Below are positions 15,980-24,468 of a stretch of DNA of 64,000 nucleotides, in pieces. The position numbers were made by a program, and so were the translations under genes. The stretch spans positions 1,798,001 through 1,862,000 of the forward strand of contig OZ243044.1 in NCBI GenBank assembly GCA_965212135.1, read 5' to 3'. The notes beneath the pieces were generated by a model. It ran no database searches. It worked only from the letters and a program-made list of their open reading frames with translations, and was not told the DNA's origin. This stretch comes from Bin75 sp965212135 (lineage in GTDB: Bacteria > Nitrospirota > Nitrospiria > Nitrospirales > UBA8639). The stretch's first letter is position 1. Each line of letters opens with the position of its first letter.

Positions 15980-16520
15980 GCCCCCATGCTTGCGTGACGG
16001 TCGGCGCTCTGATAACGTTTCAGGAGAGGGAGCAAGAGGTACGCGGCCTTCAGGGCTCAACGAGTGAGTCGCAGTGAATGACAGGAAGTGAAGCCAGTTT
16101 CCGGGACTATTGAGAGTGTGGAATCCGCTAATACGCAATGAGGGTTAAAATTGGGGAAAATGGCCGGCTTGGATGAGACGGTATGTCTTTTGGCCCGAGA
16201 GAGCGTTCGTGAGCGATGCCTGAAGGTACCGACTGCCGGATGCAAGTGAAAGACGAATTGCATATTCAAAAGAGGCGGCACACCGTCGGAGTCCGTCACT
16301 GTCCGCCTTTTGCGATATGAGTCCTGCCCCCTCACCGTGCGTAACGTAGCGCTTCCCTTGGCGTCTTTTGTCATTCCCTGCCCCGTCGGTCCTGTCTTTC
16401 CCCGCGTTTCCTTGAGAACGACTTCACGTTTCTAAGCAGACTGTCGTACGAAGGCATTCCTCTCACAGGCTCGTGTCGGGGTTTTTGCATGAGCGTTCAG
16501 AGAAGGGGGTGACGGCCATT
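15980..16520 (+). other. 541-bp non-coding gap between zapA and rny, possible small RNA locus
   Basis: I see no credible protein gene here. A weak promoter-like pair TTGCGT (15990-15995), 17 bp, TAACGT (16013-16018) occurs at the start. At 16262-16318 there is a long imperfect hairpin (CAAAAG, GGCGG and ACA on one side, TGT, CCGCC and CTTTTG on the other). A transcript of about 290 nt between them would have a plausible promoter and end. In many bacteria 6S RNA (ssrS) lies beside zapA, so this is the expected place for it, but I could not reproduce the 6S fold by eye. Between 16319 and 16520 I see only the rny leader. Confidence 0.3.
16262..16318. terminator. Long imperfect hairpin with T-rich end
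   Basis: The arms ATAT, CAAAAG, GGCGG and ACA (16262-16282) pair with TGT, CCGCC, CTTTTG and ATAT (16300-16318), with single-base bulges. The TTTT lies inside the 3' arm, and the complementary AAAA makes the structure potentially bidirectional. Confidence 0.4.
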
Positions 16521-18086
16521 ATGACGGATATCATCACCATGGCGGGAGTTGGCGTGTTTGGCCTTGGGGCGGGGTTTGTGCTGGATCAAGTGTTGCAGCG
16601 CACGCGCCTGGCCACGCAACGCCGTGCAACCGACGACCGGCTTCGTCAAGTAACCCGGTCTTCGGAACGGGAAGCCGAGCGTCTTGTGAAGGAAGCGAAA
16701 ATCGAAGCGAAGGATCTGTTGTTCCAGGCCACCACCGAAAGAGACAAGAAGGAAAAAGAAAAACGAGGAGAGTTGCAGTGGCTGGAAAAACGGCTGGGGC
16801 AACAAACGGAAGGCTTGGAAAAACAAATCGCGAATTGCGAGCGCCGCGAGGAGGAATTTCGCAGGAGAGAGCGCACCCTGTCGCAGCGGGAAGAATCGCT
16901 GGGGAAGAAAGAGCGTGTCTGTGAACAAGCCACACGAGAACATCGGGAGGCGTTGGAGCGCGTGGCCGGGTTGACCGCGGAGGAAAGCAAGCGGCAATTG
17001 TTGGTCGAGGTGGAAGGCGAGGTTCGTTTGGAGTCCACGGGACTGACGAAGCGGATTCTCGATGAAGCCAGGGAAAACGCCGAACGGGAAGCTCGGCAAA
17101 TTGTGACCAACGCGATTCAGCGGATTACCCGTGATTACGTCAATGAAGCCACCATCTCGGTGGTGCCGCTCGCCAGTGAAGGCATGAAAGGTCGCATCAT
17201 CGGACGAGAAGGCCGCAACATCCGGGCCCTGGAAGCGGCAACGGGCGTGGATTTGATCGTTGATGAAACCCCGGAAGCGGTGATCGTCTCCGGGTTCGAC
17301 CCCTTGCGACGGGAGATTGCCAAAGTCTCGCTTGAACGGCTGATGCAGGATGGCCGCATCCATCCTGCCCGTATCGAAGAGGTCGTTGAAAAAGTGAAAG
17401 GCGACGTTGAGAAGTTGATGCGGGAAGAAGCGGAAAAAGTGATCTTCGAGGTGGGGCTTTCAGATTTTCATCCGGAGATTGTGAAGCTCCTGGGCCGGTT
17501 ACGCTATCGTACCAGCTACGGGCAAAACAATCTGTATCATGCCCGTGAAGCGTCCTACATTTGCGGCATCATGGCCGCGGAATTGGGGTTGGATCTGAAG
17601 TTGGCCAAGCGCGGGGCCCTGCTGCATGACATCGGGAAAGTTGTGAGTCATGAAGAAGAAGGGACTCATGCCATGCTGGGCGCCGAAATTGCGAAGAAGT
17701 ATGGAGAGTCCGAAAAAGTCGTCAATGCCATTGCCGCGCACCACGAACAGGTTGAACCGATCTGTCCGGAATCCGTGCTGGTCGCGGCAGCCGAGGCCTT
17801 GTCGGCCGCAAGGCCGGGTGCCAGACGCGAAACGCTGGAAGCCTACGTGAAACGCTTGGAAAAACTGGAGAGTCTGGCCGTGGGATATGACGGGGTGGAT
17901 AAAGCCTATGCCATTCAGGCTGGCCGGGAAGTGCGCGTGATTGTGCAGCAGGCGACCATTTCCGACACCGAAGCCCTGCGGCTGTCTCGTGACTTGTCCA
18001 AGAAAATTGAACAGGAAATGACGTATCCGGGCCAAATTAAAGTGACGGTGATTCGGGAAAGCCGGTTTGTTGAATTTGCCCGATAG
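16521..18086 (+). CDS. rny: Ribonuclease Y
   Basis: The 521-residue membrane-anchored endoribonuclease initiates mRNA decay. One N-terminal transmembrane helix (IITMAGVGVFGLGAGFVLD) is followed by a long charged coiled coil, a KH domain with GRIIGREGRN from residue 224, and an HD domain with catalytic H369-D370 in LLHDIGK. The length equals that of B. subtilis RNase Y. ATG 16521 is chosen because AAGGGGGTGA lies 8 bases upstream; the frame is open to 16473 but that leader would precede the membrane anchor. ymdB follows, a pairing conserved in many phyla. Confidence 0.97.
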   Translation: MTDIITMAGVGVFGLGAGFVLDQVLQRTRLATQRRATDDRLRQVTRSSEREAERLVKEAKIEAKDLLFQATTERDKKEKEKRGELQWLEKRLGQQTEGLEKQIANCERREEEFRRRERTLSQREESLGKKERVCEQATREHREALERVAGLTAEESKRQLLVEVEGEVRLESTGLTKRILDEARENAEREARQIVTNAIQRITRDYVNEATISVVPLASEGMKGRIIGREGRNIRALEAATGVDLIVDETPEAVIVSGFDPLRREIAKVSLERLMQDGRIHPARIEEVVEKVKGDVEKLMREEAEKVIFEVGLSDFHPEIVKLLGRLRYRTSYGQNNLYHAREASYICGIMAAELGLDLKLAKRGALLHDIGKVVSHEEEGTHAMLGAEIAKKYGESEKVVNAIAAHHEQVEPICPESVLVAAAEALSAARPGARRETLEAYVKRLEKLESLAVGYDGVDKAYAIQAGREVRVIVQQATISDTEALRLSRDLSKKIEQEMTYPGQIKVTVIRESRFVEFAR

Positions 18087-18118
18087 GCGGCGTCGGGCAA
18101 AAGGAAGCGATTGCGATT

Positions 18119-18898
18119 GTGGTTATTCTGTTTATCGGGGATATTGTGGGCGAACCGGGCAGGCGGGTCATCACCCAGGCCATCCAACGGGTGAGCGACA
18201 CGTACCATGTGGATATTGTGATCGGGAATGGCGAGAATGTGGCCGGAGGGTTTGGCATCACGCCGGACCTGGCCGACGATCTCTTTGACCTTGGGCTTTC
18301 GGTGATCACGACGGGCAATCATGCCTGGGATAAAAAGGAAATGGTGGACTATATTCGCAAGGAACCCCGGATCGTGCGTCCGGCCAATTATCCGGAAGGC
18401 GCGCCCGGCCAGGGATCGTTTGTCATTGACCGGCCCAATGGCGAGAAGGTTGGCGTGATCCAGGTCATGGGGCGGGCGTTTATGCCCGTGCTTGACTGCC
18501 CTTTTCAGGCGGCCCGTCGCGAGGTCAAAAAACTGCAATCGCAGACCCCGTGCATTATTGTGGATATGCATGCGGAAACCACGTCTGAGAAAATGGCCAT
18601 GGGACATTTTTTGGATGGCCAGGTGACCGCCGTTGTGGGTACGCATACGCATGTGCAAACCGCGGATGAACAGATCCTTCCCAAAGGGACGGCCTATTTG
18701 ACGGATATTGGGATGACAGGCCCCGTCAATTCCGTGATCGGATTTAAAAAAGAACTGGTGATTGAAAAATTTCTCTCGCAGATGCCCCGACGGTTTGAAG
18801 TGGCGTCGGGTCCGGCGGTGCTGGGTGCGGCCGTGATTGAACTCGATTCCGCGACCGGCAAAGCCACCGGCATTCAACGCATTCGTTCAATCGAATAA
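18119..18898 (+). CDS. ymdB: YmdB-family (TIGR00282) metallophosphoesterase
   Basis: The 259-residue protein is a calcineurin-like phosphoesterase. The metal-binding motifs are FIGDIVGEPGR at the N-terminus, GNGENVAGG, GNHAWDKKE and the C-terminal GTHTHVQTAD. B. subtilis YmdB hydrolyses 2',3'-cyclic nucleotides and influences RNase Y-dependent expression, so the location 32 bp after rny fits. The GTG start at 18119 is 12 bases after AAGGAA; a nearby alternative cannot be excluded. xseA starts immediately after the stop. Confidence 0.93.
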   Translation: MVILFIGDIVGEPGRRVITQAIQRVSDTYHVDIVIGNGENVAGGFGITPDLADDLFDLGLSVITTGNHAWDKKEMVDYIRKEPRIVRPANYPEGAPGQGSFVIDRPNGEKVGVIQVMGRAFMPVLDCPFQAARREVKKLQSQTPCIIVDMHAETTSEKMAMGHFLDGQVTAVVGTHTHVQTADEQILPKGTAYLTDIGMTGPVNSVIGFKKELVIEKFLSQMPRRFEVASGPAVLGAAVIELDSATGKATGIQRIRSIE

Positions 18899-20290
18899 TT
18901 GCGCGCTCCCGACCCCGTGTCTTTTGTCCCGCCGACTGTGTGCACGGTTACTCAACTGACGGCGAGCATTCGTGCGTCTCTTGAGCACTCGTTTCCGGAC
19001 GTGTGGGTCGAAGGAGAGATTTCCAATCTGCGAAGGCCCTCTTCCGGGCACGTGTATTTTTCTCTGAAAGATCAGGAAAGCCACATCCGCGCGGTCGCGT
19101 TTCGGCATCTGGCCGGGTCGCTCCCGTTTCTGCTGGAAGACGGCCTCATGGTACTCGTCAAGGGGCGTATCAGCGTCTATGAACCCAGAGGCGACTATCA
19201 AATTCTTCTCGCGTTTCTTGAACCGAAAGGCATCGGCGCGCTGCAGATTGCCTTTGAGCAACTCAAGAAACGGCTTGATCATGAAGGATTGTTTGATCCC
19301 GCGCGCAAGCGTCCGCTCCCGTTTTTCCCACGCCGCGTTGGTGTGATCACGTCAGGGACGGGAGCCGCGCTTCACGATATTGTGACGGTGATGCACCGAC
19401 GGTGCCCTCTGATCGGCATTCGGCTCTTCCCCGTGGCCGTTCAGGGGCCGGGGGCCGCGCAGCAAATCGCGGATGCCGTCAGGCTGGCCAATCAACAGAA
19501 CGATCTTGACGTACTCATTGTCGGACGAGGCGGAGGCTCCTGGGAAGATTTATGGAGCTTTAATGAAGAGGTGGTCGTTCGCGCCATTGCCGACTCCCGT
19601 CTTCCGGTGGTGTCAGCGGTGGGACATGCCATTGACGTGACCCTGTCCGATTTTGCCGCTGATTATCGAGCCCCCACTCCTTCGGCGGCGGCGGAAACGG
19701 TCTCTCCCGTTCTTGCCGACGTGCGAGCAGGCTTGCACGACCAACAGACGCGACTGGTTCAAGCCCTGCGGAGCACGCTTGCGTGGCGCGGGCATCGCGT
19801 TGCGTCGGCGCGCCACGCGCTTCCCCATCCCGTGCAACTCATCCAACGGCAGATGCAACGGGTTGATGAACTCACCATCCGTCTTGGCGGAAGCATGCGA
19901 GCGACGTTTGCCGAGGCGCGCCCGAAGCTGGCCGTCGTATCCGTCGGTCTGATAAAAATGGGTCTGGGGCCATCGTGGCAACGGCCACGCATGATGGTGC
20001 CTTACCTGCTTCAACGGCTCCATCGGGCCATGCCATGGGCGGTCACGCACAAACGGCATCAATTTCGGACCGTGGCCGGCGCCCTGTCCGCGTTAAGTCC
20101 TCTCGCGATTTTATCGCGCGGGTATAGCATGATTGAGACCAGTCCCGGCGGAGTGATTGTGAAGGATGCGCGATCGGTCGAAGTCGGCGACCGTATTCTG
20201 GCGCGATTGGCCGAGGGCAGGCTGTCCTGCCTGGTTGAAGACGTTGAGCGGATGTCGCCAATCTTGACGTCCCGGGAACGCGGCGTATAA
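18899..20290 (+). CDS. xseA: Exodeoxyribonuclease VII large subunit
   Basis: The 463-residue catalytic subunit degrades single-stranded DNA. The N-terminal OB domain contains WVEGEISNLRRPSSGHVYFSLKD, the catalytic region contains VGVITSGTGAALHDI and RGGGSWEDLWSFNEE, and a C-terminal coiled region binds the small subunit. The chosen start is TTG 18899, immediately after the ymdB TAA; GTG 18917 is an alternative, and neither has a clear ribosome-binding site. A near-perfect promoter lies inside the last codons (20264-20291), so xseB can be expressed separately. Confidence 0.95.
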   Translation: MRAPDPVSFVPPTVCTVTQLTASIRASLEHSFPDVWVEGEISNLRRPSSGHVYFSLKDQESHIRAVAFRHLAGSLPFLLEDGLMVLVKGRISVYEPRGDYQILLAFLEPKGIGALQIAFEQLKKRLDHEGLFDPARKRPLPFFPRRVGVITSGTGAALHDIVTVMHRRCPLIGIRLFPVAVQGPGAAQQIADAVRLANQQNDLDVLIVGRGGGSWEDLWSFNEEVVVRAIADSRLPVVSAVGHAIDVTLSDFAADYRAPTPSAAAETVSPVLADVRAGLHDQQTRLVQALRSTLAWRGHRVASARHALPHPVQLIQRQMQRVDELTIRLGGSMRATFAEARPKLAVVSVGLIKMGLGPSWQRPRMMVPYLLQRLHRAMPWAVTHKRHQFRTVAGALSALSPLAILSRGYSMIETSPGGVIVKDARSVEVGDRILARLAEGRLSCLVEDVERMSPILTSRERGV

Positions 20291-20291
20291 T
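20264..20291 (+). promoter_or_regulatory. Strong promoter at the 3' end of xseA
   Basis: TTGACG (20264-20269), a 16-bp spacer and a perfect TATAAT (20286-20291) that includes the xseA stop codon. It would give a leader of about 155 nt before xseB. Confidence 0.6.
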
Positions 20292-20451
20292 GAGGTCTCC
20301 AGTCGCCGAATGCCGTATCGTGCGCAGTTTGCGGGCTTCCCGGCGAGTGATTGCGGAACCGGCAAGACGATGATGAGCACATGCATGGAGGCGCGCAACG
20401 GGATGGCGATGATCCGGCGACGTCCGCGGGCGGGGAGACGAGAGGGAGCCT

Positions 20452-20709
20452 ATGGCGGCCTTGAAATTTGAAGATGCTTTGTCCAGGCTTGAGACAATCG
20501 TGGCCGAGCTGGAAAAAGGCGATCTTCCGCTGAATGATTCCCTGAAGATTTTCGAAGAGGGCATCAAGCTTTCCAAAAACTGTCTCAAGATGCTGGATGA
20601 CGCCGAACGGAAGGTGGAAATTATGGTTCAGGACAAAGACGGCCAAAAACGCTTGCAGGCCTATTCCATAGATGAAGAAGAGGCCGGTGAACTCAACCTT
20701 TCCGTGTAA
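20452..20709 (+). CDS. xseB: Exodeoxyribonuclease VII small subunit
   Basis: The 85-residue helical protein has the XseB signature FEDALSRLETIVAELEKGDLPL near the start and a second helix EEGIKLSKNC, and it assembles around the XseA coiled coil. A GGGAG site precedes ATG 20452. It is separated from xseA by a 161-bp leader with its own promoter rather than overlapping it. Confidence 0.95.
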   Translation: MAALKFEDALSRLETIVAELEKGDLPLNDSLKIFEEGIKLSKNCLKMLDDAERKVEIMVQDKDGQKRLQAYSIDEEEAGELNLSV

Positions 20710-20773
20710 GGCCGTTTGCGATTAACGCGCCCTTCCCGCTGACGGCTGGCCCGTCAGCTCTGTCAGCCTGCCA

Positions 20774-21547
20774 TTGACGACTCAACGCCCCACGGTCCCC
20801 AAACAGCGACTTGACGACGTGCTGGTCAGGCGTCAGTTAGCCGGCAGCCGGGAACAGGCGCATCGGATAATCCTGGCCGGATTGGTCACAGTCAATGGCA
20901 GGCGCGTGGAAAAGCGGGCCACGCTCGTTGCCGTGCAAGCGGTCATTGACGTGGAAGGGCCCGCAAGCCCTTTTGTCAGTCGGGGAGGCGCAAAACTGTC
21001 TGCGGCTCTGGACGCCTTTGCCCCGCACGTCGCGGACAGGATCGCGTTAGACGTGGGCGCGTCCACGGGCGGGTTTACGGACTGTCTTCTCCAGCGGGGC
21101 GCCCGCCGGGTCTATGCCGTGGACGTGGGGTATGGACAATTGGATTGGCGCCTCCGAAACGATGCGCGCGTCGTCGTGCGTGAGCGGTGTAATATTCGCC
21201 ATCTTGATCCCGCCGCCGTTCCCGATCCCATTCAACTGGCGGTCATTGACGTCTCCTTCATTTCGCTTCGCCTGGTTCTTCCCTGCGTGGTCCCATTGCT
21301 GGCGCCCGAGGCGACGGTCATTGCCTTGGTCAAGCCGCAATTTGAAGTCGGCATGAAACTGGTGGGACGAGGAGGCGTGGTTCGGAACGATGAGTTGCGG
21401 CGGGAGGCGGCCCAGCGTATTCAAGGCCTGGGACAACAATTAGGATTGGAATGTCTGGGGAGTCTCGACTCTCCCGTTCCGGGGAAAAAGGGGAATCGGG
21501 AAATTCTTTTGGGGCTGCGGCGGACCGTCCCGCCTGCAGGACAATGA
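20774..21547 (+). CDS. tlyA: TlyA-family S4-domain rRNA 2'-O-methyltransferase
   Basis: The 257-residue product joins an N-terminal S4 RNA-binding domain (RLDDVLVRRQLAGSREQAHR) to an FtsJ/RrmJ-like methyltransferase with the SAM motif LDVGASTGGFTDCLLQRGA and catalytic-tetrad candidates in DVSFISLR and LVKPQFE. TlyA enzymes methylate ribose 2'-OH groups in 16S and/or 23S rRNA. The start is TTG 20774, since no ATG is near. It lies after xseB as in many bacteria, here without the intervening dxs seen elsewhere. Confidence 0.92.
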   Translation: MTTQRPTVPKQRLDDVLVRRQLAGSREQAHRIILAGLVTVNGRRVEKRATLVAVQAVIDVEGPASPFVSRGGAKLSAALDAFAPHVADRIALDVGASTGGFTDCLLQRGARRVYAVDVGYGQLDWRLRNDARVVVRERCNIRHLDPAAVPDPIQLAVIDVSFISLRLVLPCVVPLLAPEATVIALVKPQFEVGMKLVGRGGVVRNDELRREAAQRIQGLGQQLGLECLGSLDSPVPGKKGNREILLGLRRTVPPAGQ

Positions 21548-21550
21548 AGA

Positions 21551-21583
21551 GCCGCGCTCTTCGCGATGGCTCAATAGCGCGGC
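21551..21583. terminator. Inverted repeat between convergent tlyA and rhodanese genes
   Basis: GCCGCGCT (21551-21558) and AGCGCGGC (21576-21583) pair perfectly around a 17-nt loop and overlap the rhodanese stop region. No T-run is present, so it could be a weak bidirectional terminator. Confidence 0.35.
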
Positions 21584-21891
21584 ACGGAAGGGTCAATTTC
21601 TATGGACCAGGCCTCAATGCCGCCGACCAGGTTTTTGACGTTGGAGAATCCCTGTTGCAGGAGAAACCCCACGGCGTCGGCGCTCCGCATGCCTTTATGA
21701 CAGAGGGCCACGATTTCTTCATTCGGGTCCAGTTGATTGAGCGAATTGGGCAGCGTGCCCAGGGGGATTAACGTGGCCCCCTCGATTTTGGCCAGTGAAA
21801 ATTCATGTGGTTCCCGAACGTCAAGTAAAAAAACCTTGTCACCTTTATCCATCCGTTCTTTCAGTTCTCGAACGGTCATGATGTTGCTCAT
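21571..21891 (-). CDS. Single-domain rhodanese-like sulfurtransferase
   Basis: The 106-residue cytoplasmic protein has one rhodanese domain: FLLDVREPHEF at the N-terminal part and the active-site loop C64-HKGMRS. Such proteins carry persulfide sulfur on the cysteine; the acceptor is unknown. The start at 21891 has an AAAGGAGG site upstream and a good promoter on the minus strand. The gene is monocistronic and divergent from asnS. Confidence 0.93.
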   Translation of the reverse strand: MSNIMTVRELKERMDKGDKVFLLDVREPHEFSLAKIEGATLIPLGTLPNSLNQLDPNEEIVALCHKGMRSADAVGFLLQQGFSNVKNLVGGIEAWSIEIDPSVPRY

Positions 21892-21916
21892 AATGTGAAC
21901 CTCCTTTGAAAGTGAT

Positions 21917-21946
21917 ATGATAGTCGTGGCGTTGAGCCGGTGTCAA
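21917..21946 (-). promoter_or_regulatory. Promoter of the rhodanese gene
   Basis: On the minus strand a consensus TTGACA (21946-21941), an 18-bp spacer and TATCAT (21922-21917) are located 26 bp before the start. A weaker plus-strand pair for asnS (TTGAGC 21932-21937, TATGGT 21954-21959) overlaps it. Confidence 0.55.
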
Positions 21947-22042
21947 TTCCTAGTATGGTGCATGCATGTCGGTCTGGAGATGAGCGTGGCGTTCTCGTCT
22001 GTCGCGTTGTTGTCATTTTCTGATGAAAAGGAATAAGCCGCG

Positions 22043-23344
22043 ATGAGTACCCCGCCAATCGTGTCCATCTCGCATATTGCCGACATGGTCGGCCAGCCTG
22101 TTCGCCTCAAGGGATGGGTCCGGCACCGGCGGTCAAGCGGGAAGCTCCAGTTTCTCACGATTCGCGATGGGTCGGGGGATATTCAGGCCATTGTGAATAA
22201 GGGGACATTGGGGGAGGAACAATTTGGCCTCGCAACCCGATTAACGCAGGAATCCTCCTTGGTGGTCACCGGAGTTCCTCGTGCGGATGCGCGGGCGCCG
22301 GGCGGGTATGAATTGGAAGTGACCGCCCTCGACATTATTCACATCGCCGAGCCGTTTCCCGTTCAACCCAAAGAGCATGGCGTTGGATTTTTGATGGACT
22401 ACCGCCATCTCTGGCTTCGCTCAACGCGCCAATGGGCCATCCTGAAAATTCGACATCAAATGATCAAGGCCTGTCGGGATTTTTTCGACGCACGGGAATT
22501 TGTCCTGATTGACGCGCCTATTTTCACGCCAAACGCCTGCGAAGGCACGACTACGCTCTTCCAAACGCGCTATTTTGAGGAAACGGCTTACTTGACGCAA
22601 AGCGGGCAATTGTACGGAGAGGCCGCCGCCGCCGCGTTTGGAAAAGTGTATTGCTTTGGTCCGACGTTTCGAGCGGAGAAATCCAAAACGCGTCGGCATC
22701 TCATGGAATTCTGGATGGTGGAACCCGAAGTGGCGTTTGCGGAATTGAGCGACGCGATGGACTTGGCCGAGGCGTTGTTGGCGATGGTGGTGCAACGGGT
22801 CCTGGAGCACTGTCGGGAAGCATTCAAGGTGCTGGAACGAGATGTGTCCGCATTGGAAGCGATTGTGCCTCCTTTTCCCCGGATCACCTATGATGAAGCG
22901 GTGATGCGCCTGCAGCGTCTTGGGTCGTCGGTCCAGGCGGGGGATGAGTTGGGTGCGGAAGATGAAACGACCTTATCCGGTCAATTTGATAAACCGGTTC
23001 TGGTGCATCGGTATCCCGCGAAGACCAAGGCCTTTTATATGCAGCCCGATCCTGACAATCCCGCCCTTGCCCTGTGTATGGACGTGTTGGCCCCTGAAGG
23101 CTACGGCGAAATTATCGGAGGCGGGCAACGCATGCACGACTACCAGACCCTGGCCGCACGGTTGGAGGCACATCAACTGTCTGCCGACGCGTTTCAGTGG
23201 TATCTGGACCTGCGCCGTTATGGGTCGGTTCCCCACGCCGGTTTTGGCATGGGGATTGAGCGGGCCGTGGCCTGGATTTGCGGGCTTGGGCACATTCGTG
23301 AAACCATCCCCTTCCCTCGCATGTTGTCTCGCCTGTACCCTTAG
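22043..23344 (+). CDS. asnS: Asparaginyl-tRNA synthetase
   Basis: The 433-residue class IIb synthetase has an N-terminal OB anticodon-binding fold (VRLKGWVRHRRSSGKLQFL) and class II motifs. AsnRS rather than AspRS is indicated by ACEGTTTLFQ and by the C-terminal block G404-IERAVAWICGLGHIRETI; AspRS has GxDR with a large insertion domain that is absent here. Charging tRNA-Asn directly means the indirect GatCAB route may be unnecessary for asparagine. It is transcribed away from the rhodanese gene. Confidence 0.95.
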   Translation: MSTPPIVSISHIADMVGQPVRLKGWVRHRRSSGKLQFLTIRDGSGDIQAIVNKGTLGEEQFGLATRLTQESSLVVTGVPRADARAPGGYELEVTALDIIHIAEPFPVQPKEHGVGFLMDYRHLWLRSTRQWAILKIRHQMIKACRDFFDAREFVLIDAPIFTPNACEGTTTLFQTRYFEETAYLTQSGQLYGEAAAAAFGKVYCFGPTFRAEKSKTRRHLMEFWMVEPEVAFAELSDAMDLAEALLAMVVQRVLEHCREAFKVLERDVSALEAIVPPFPRITYDEAVMRLQRLGSSVQAGDELGAEDETTLSGQFDKPVLVHRYPAKTKAFYMQPDPDNPALALCMDVLAPEGYGEIIGGGQRMHDYQTLAARLEAHQLSADAFQWYLDLRRYGSVPHAGFGMGIERAVAWICGLGHIRETIPFPRMLSRLYP

Positions 23345-23435
23345 CCTGTTTTTGCCGGTCTTCCTCAACGAATTTTTCAGTTCGCCGTGGCTGCCATCCT
23401 CTTTCGTTTGTCATGATTTAACTCTTTGATTTTGC

Positions 23436-23463
23436 TTGACAAAAATATTGTCAACGGTATAAT
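23436..23463 (+). promoter_or_regulatory. Main dcw promoter with embedded inverted repeat
   Basis: A perfect -35 TTGACA (23436-23441), a 16-bp spacer and a perfect -10 TATAAT (23458-23463). The -35 and spacer contain the perfect inverted repeat TTGACAA/TTGTCAA (23436-23442 and 23448-23454, 5-bp centre), a likely operator. It precedes rsmH by about 67 bp. Confidence 0.75.
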
Positions 23464-23473
23464 TCGCCCGTGA

Positions 23474-23500
23474 AGTGGTATAAAGTGGTTGAAAATGGGT
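23474..23500 (+). promoter_or_regulatory. Three phased MraZ-like boxes
   Basis: AAGTGG, AAGTGG and AATGGG place TGG at 23476-23478, 23486-23488 and 23496-23498, a strict 10-bp period just downstream of the -10. MraZ binds TGGGN direct repeats of this period upstream of dcw clusters. No mraZ gene is in the window. Confidence 0.55.
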
Positions 23501-23529
23501 GTAATAGAATGGAGGTCTGAAAGGCCTAG

Positions 23530-24468
23530 TTGGACAATGTTTTGCACGTTCCGGTTTTATTGGAGGAAGTTGTGGCTTGGCTGCGACCGAGGACGCAAGG
23601 ATGTTACCTGGATTGTACCGTCGGCTTGGGCGGGACGGCGGCGCACGTTTTGAAGTTAAGCGAACCCGATGGCAGGCTCATTGGAATTGATCAGGATCCA
23701 CAGGCCATTGCCTGTGCGCAAGCACGGCTTCACGCCTACCAGCCACGGGTCAACCTCTTTTGTGAAAATTTTCAACAGGTGAAATCCGTGATGCACGCGG
23801 CCAACAGCGAACGACTGGATGGTATTCTCTTTGATTTGGGGGTGTCGTCCGCGCAGTTGGACCAGCCCGAGCGAGGATTCAGTTTTCAACAGGATGGCCC
23901 GTTGGATATGCGCATGAACCCCGCCCATGGACCATCCGTGGAGACCCTTGTCAATACCCTGCCCGAAGCGCGGCTCGCCACGATGATTCATGCGTTGGGG
24001 GAAGAACGATACGCACGACGCATTGCCCGGGCCATTATCCATGCTCGTCGCCGCTCCCCCCTCCGTACCACGATGAATCTGGTGCGGGTGATTCAGCAAT
24101 CCGTTCCCAAGCCGTACCGTTACGGGCGCCTGCATCCCGCGACCCGGACCTTTCAGGCGTTTCGTCTGGCGGTCAATAACGAATTGGGCGCACTGAAAGC
24201 GGCGCTCGACGACGTCGTGGATTTTCTGGCGCCGGGAGGACGTCTGTGCGTGATTGCGTTTCATTCATTGGAAGATCGGGTGGTCAAACACGCGTTTCGG
24301 CGTCTCGCTCAAGAGGATCCGGATCAATGGGCCGTCTTAACGAAAAAGCCCGTGGTGCCCACCAGTGAGGAACGGACAGCCAATCCGCGCGCCCGAAGTG
24401 CGAAGTTGCGAGTCCTGGAACGCCAACCCGCGACGATGAGCACGTCGGTCGGAGAGGGCCACGCATGA
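23530..24468 (+). CDS. rsmH: 16S rRNA (cytosine-1402-N4)-methyltransferase
   Basis: The 312-residue enzyme (MraW) methylates N4 of C1402 in the ribosomal P site. Visible family blocks are HVPVLLEEV at the start, the SAM-binding DCTVGLGGTAAHVL, and GVSSAQLDQPERGFSF. The start is TTG 23530, with GAAAGG five bases upstream and GGAGG at 23511-23515. This is the first gene of the dcw cluster here; the customary upstream mraZ is missing. Its stop overlaps the ftsL ATG by 4 bp. Confidence 0.96.
   Translation: MDNVLHVPVLLEEVVAWLRPRTQGCYLDCTVGLGGTAAHVLKLSEPDGRLIGIDQDPQAIACAQARLHAYQPRVNLFCENFQQVKSVMHAANSERLDGILFDLGVSSAQLDQPERGFSFQQDGPLDMRMNPAHGPSVETLVNTLPEARLATMIHALGEERYARRIARAIIHARRRSPLRTTMNLVRVIQQSVPKPYRYGRLHPATRTFQAFRLAVNNELGALKAALDDVVDFLAPGGRLCVIAFHSLEDRVVKHAFRRLAQEDPDQWAVLTKKPVVPTSEERTANPRARSAKLRVLERQPATMSTSVGEGHA

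Noticed and set aside
16130..16265. Possible group II intron or degraded mobile element in the zapA-rny gap
   Set aside because: Some stem arrangements look superficially similar, but no domain V hairpin, boundary sequence or reverse transcriptase is present.
20310..20468. 53-codon frame in the xseB leader
   Set aside because: It has no ribosome-binding site, overlaps the xseB start and has an unconvincing composition.
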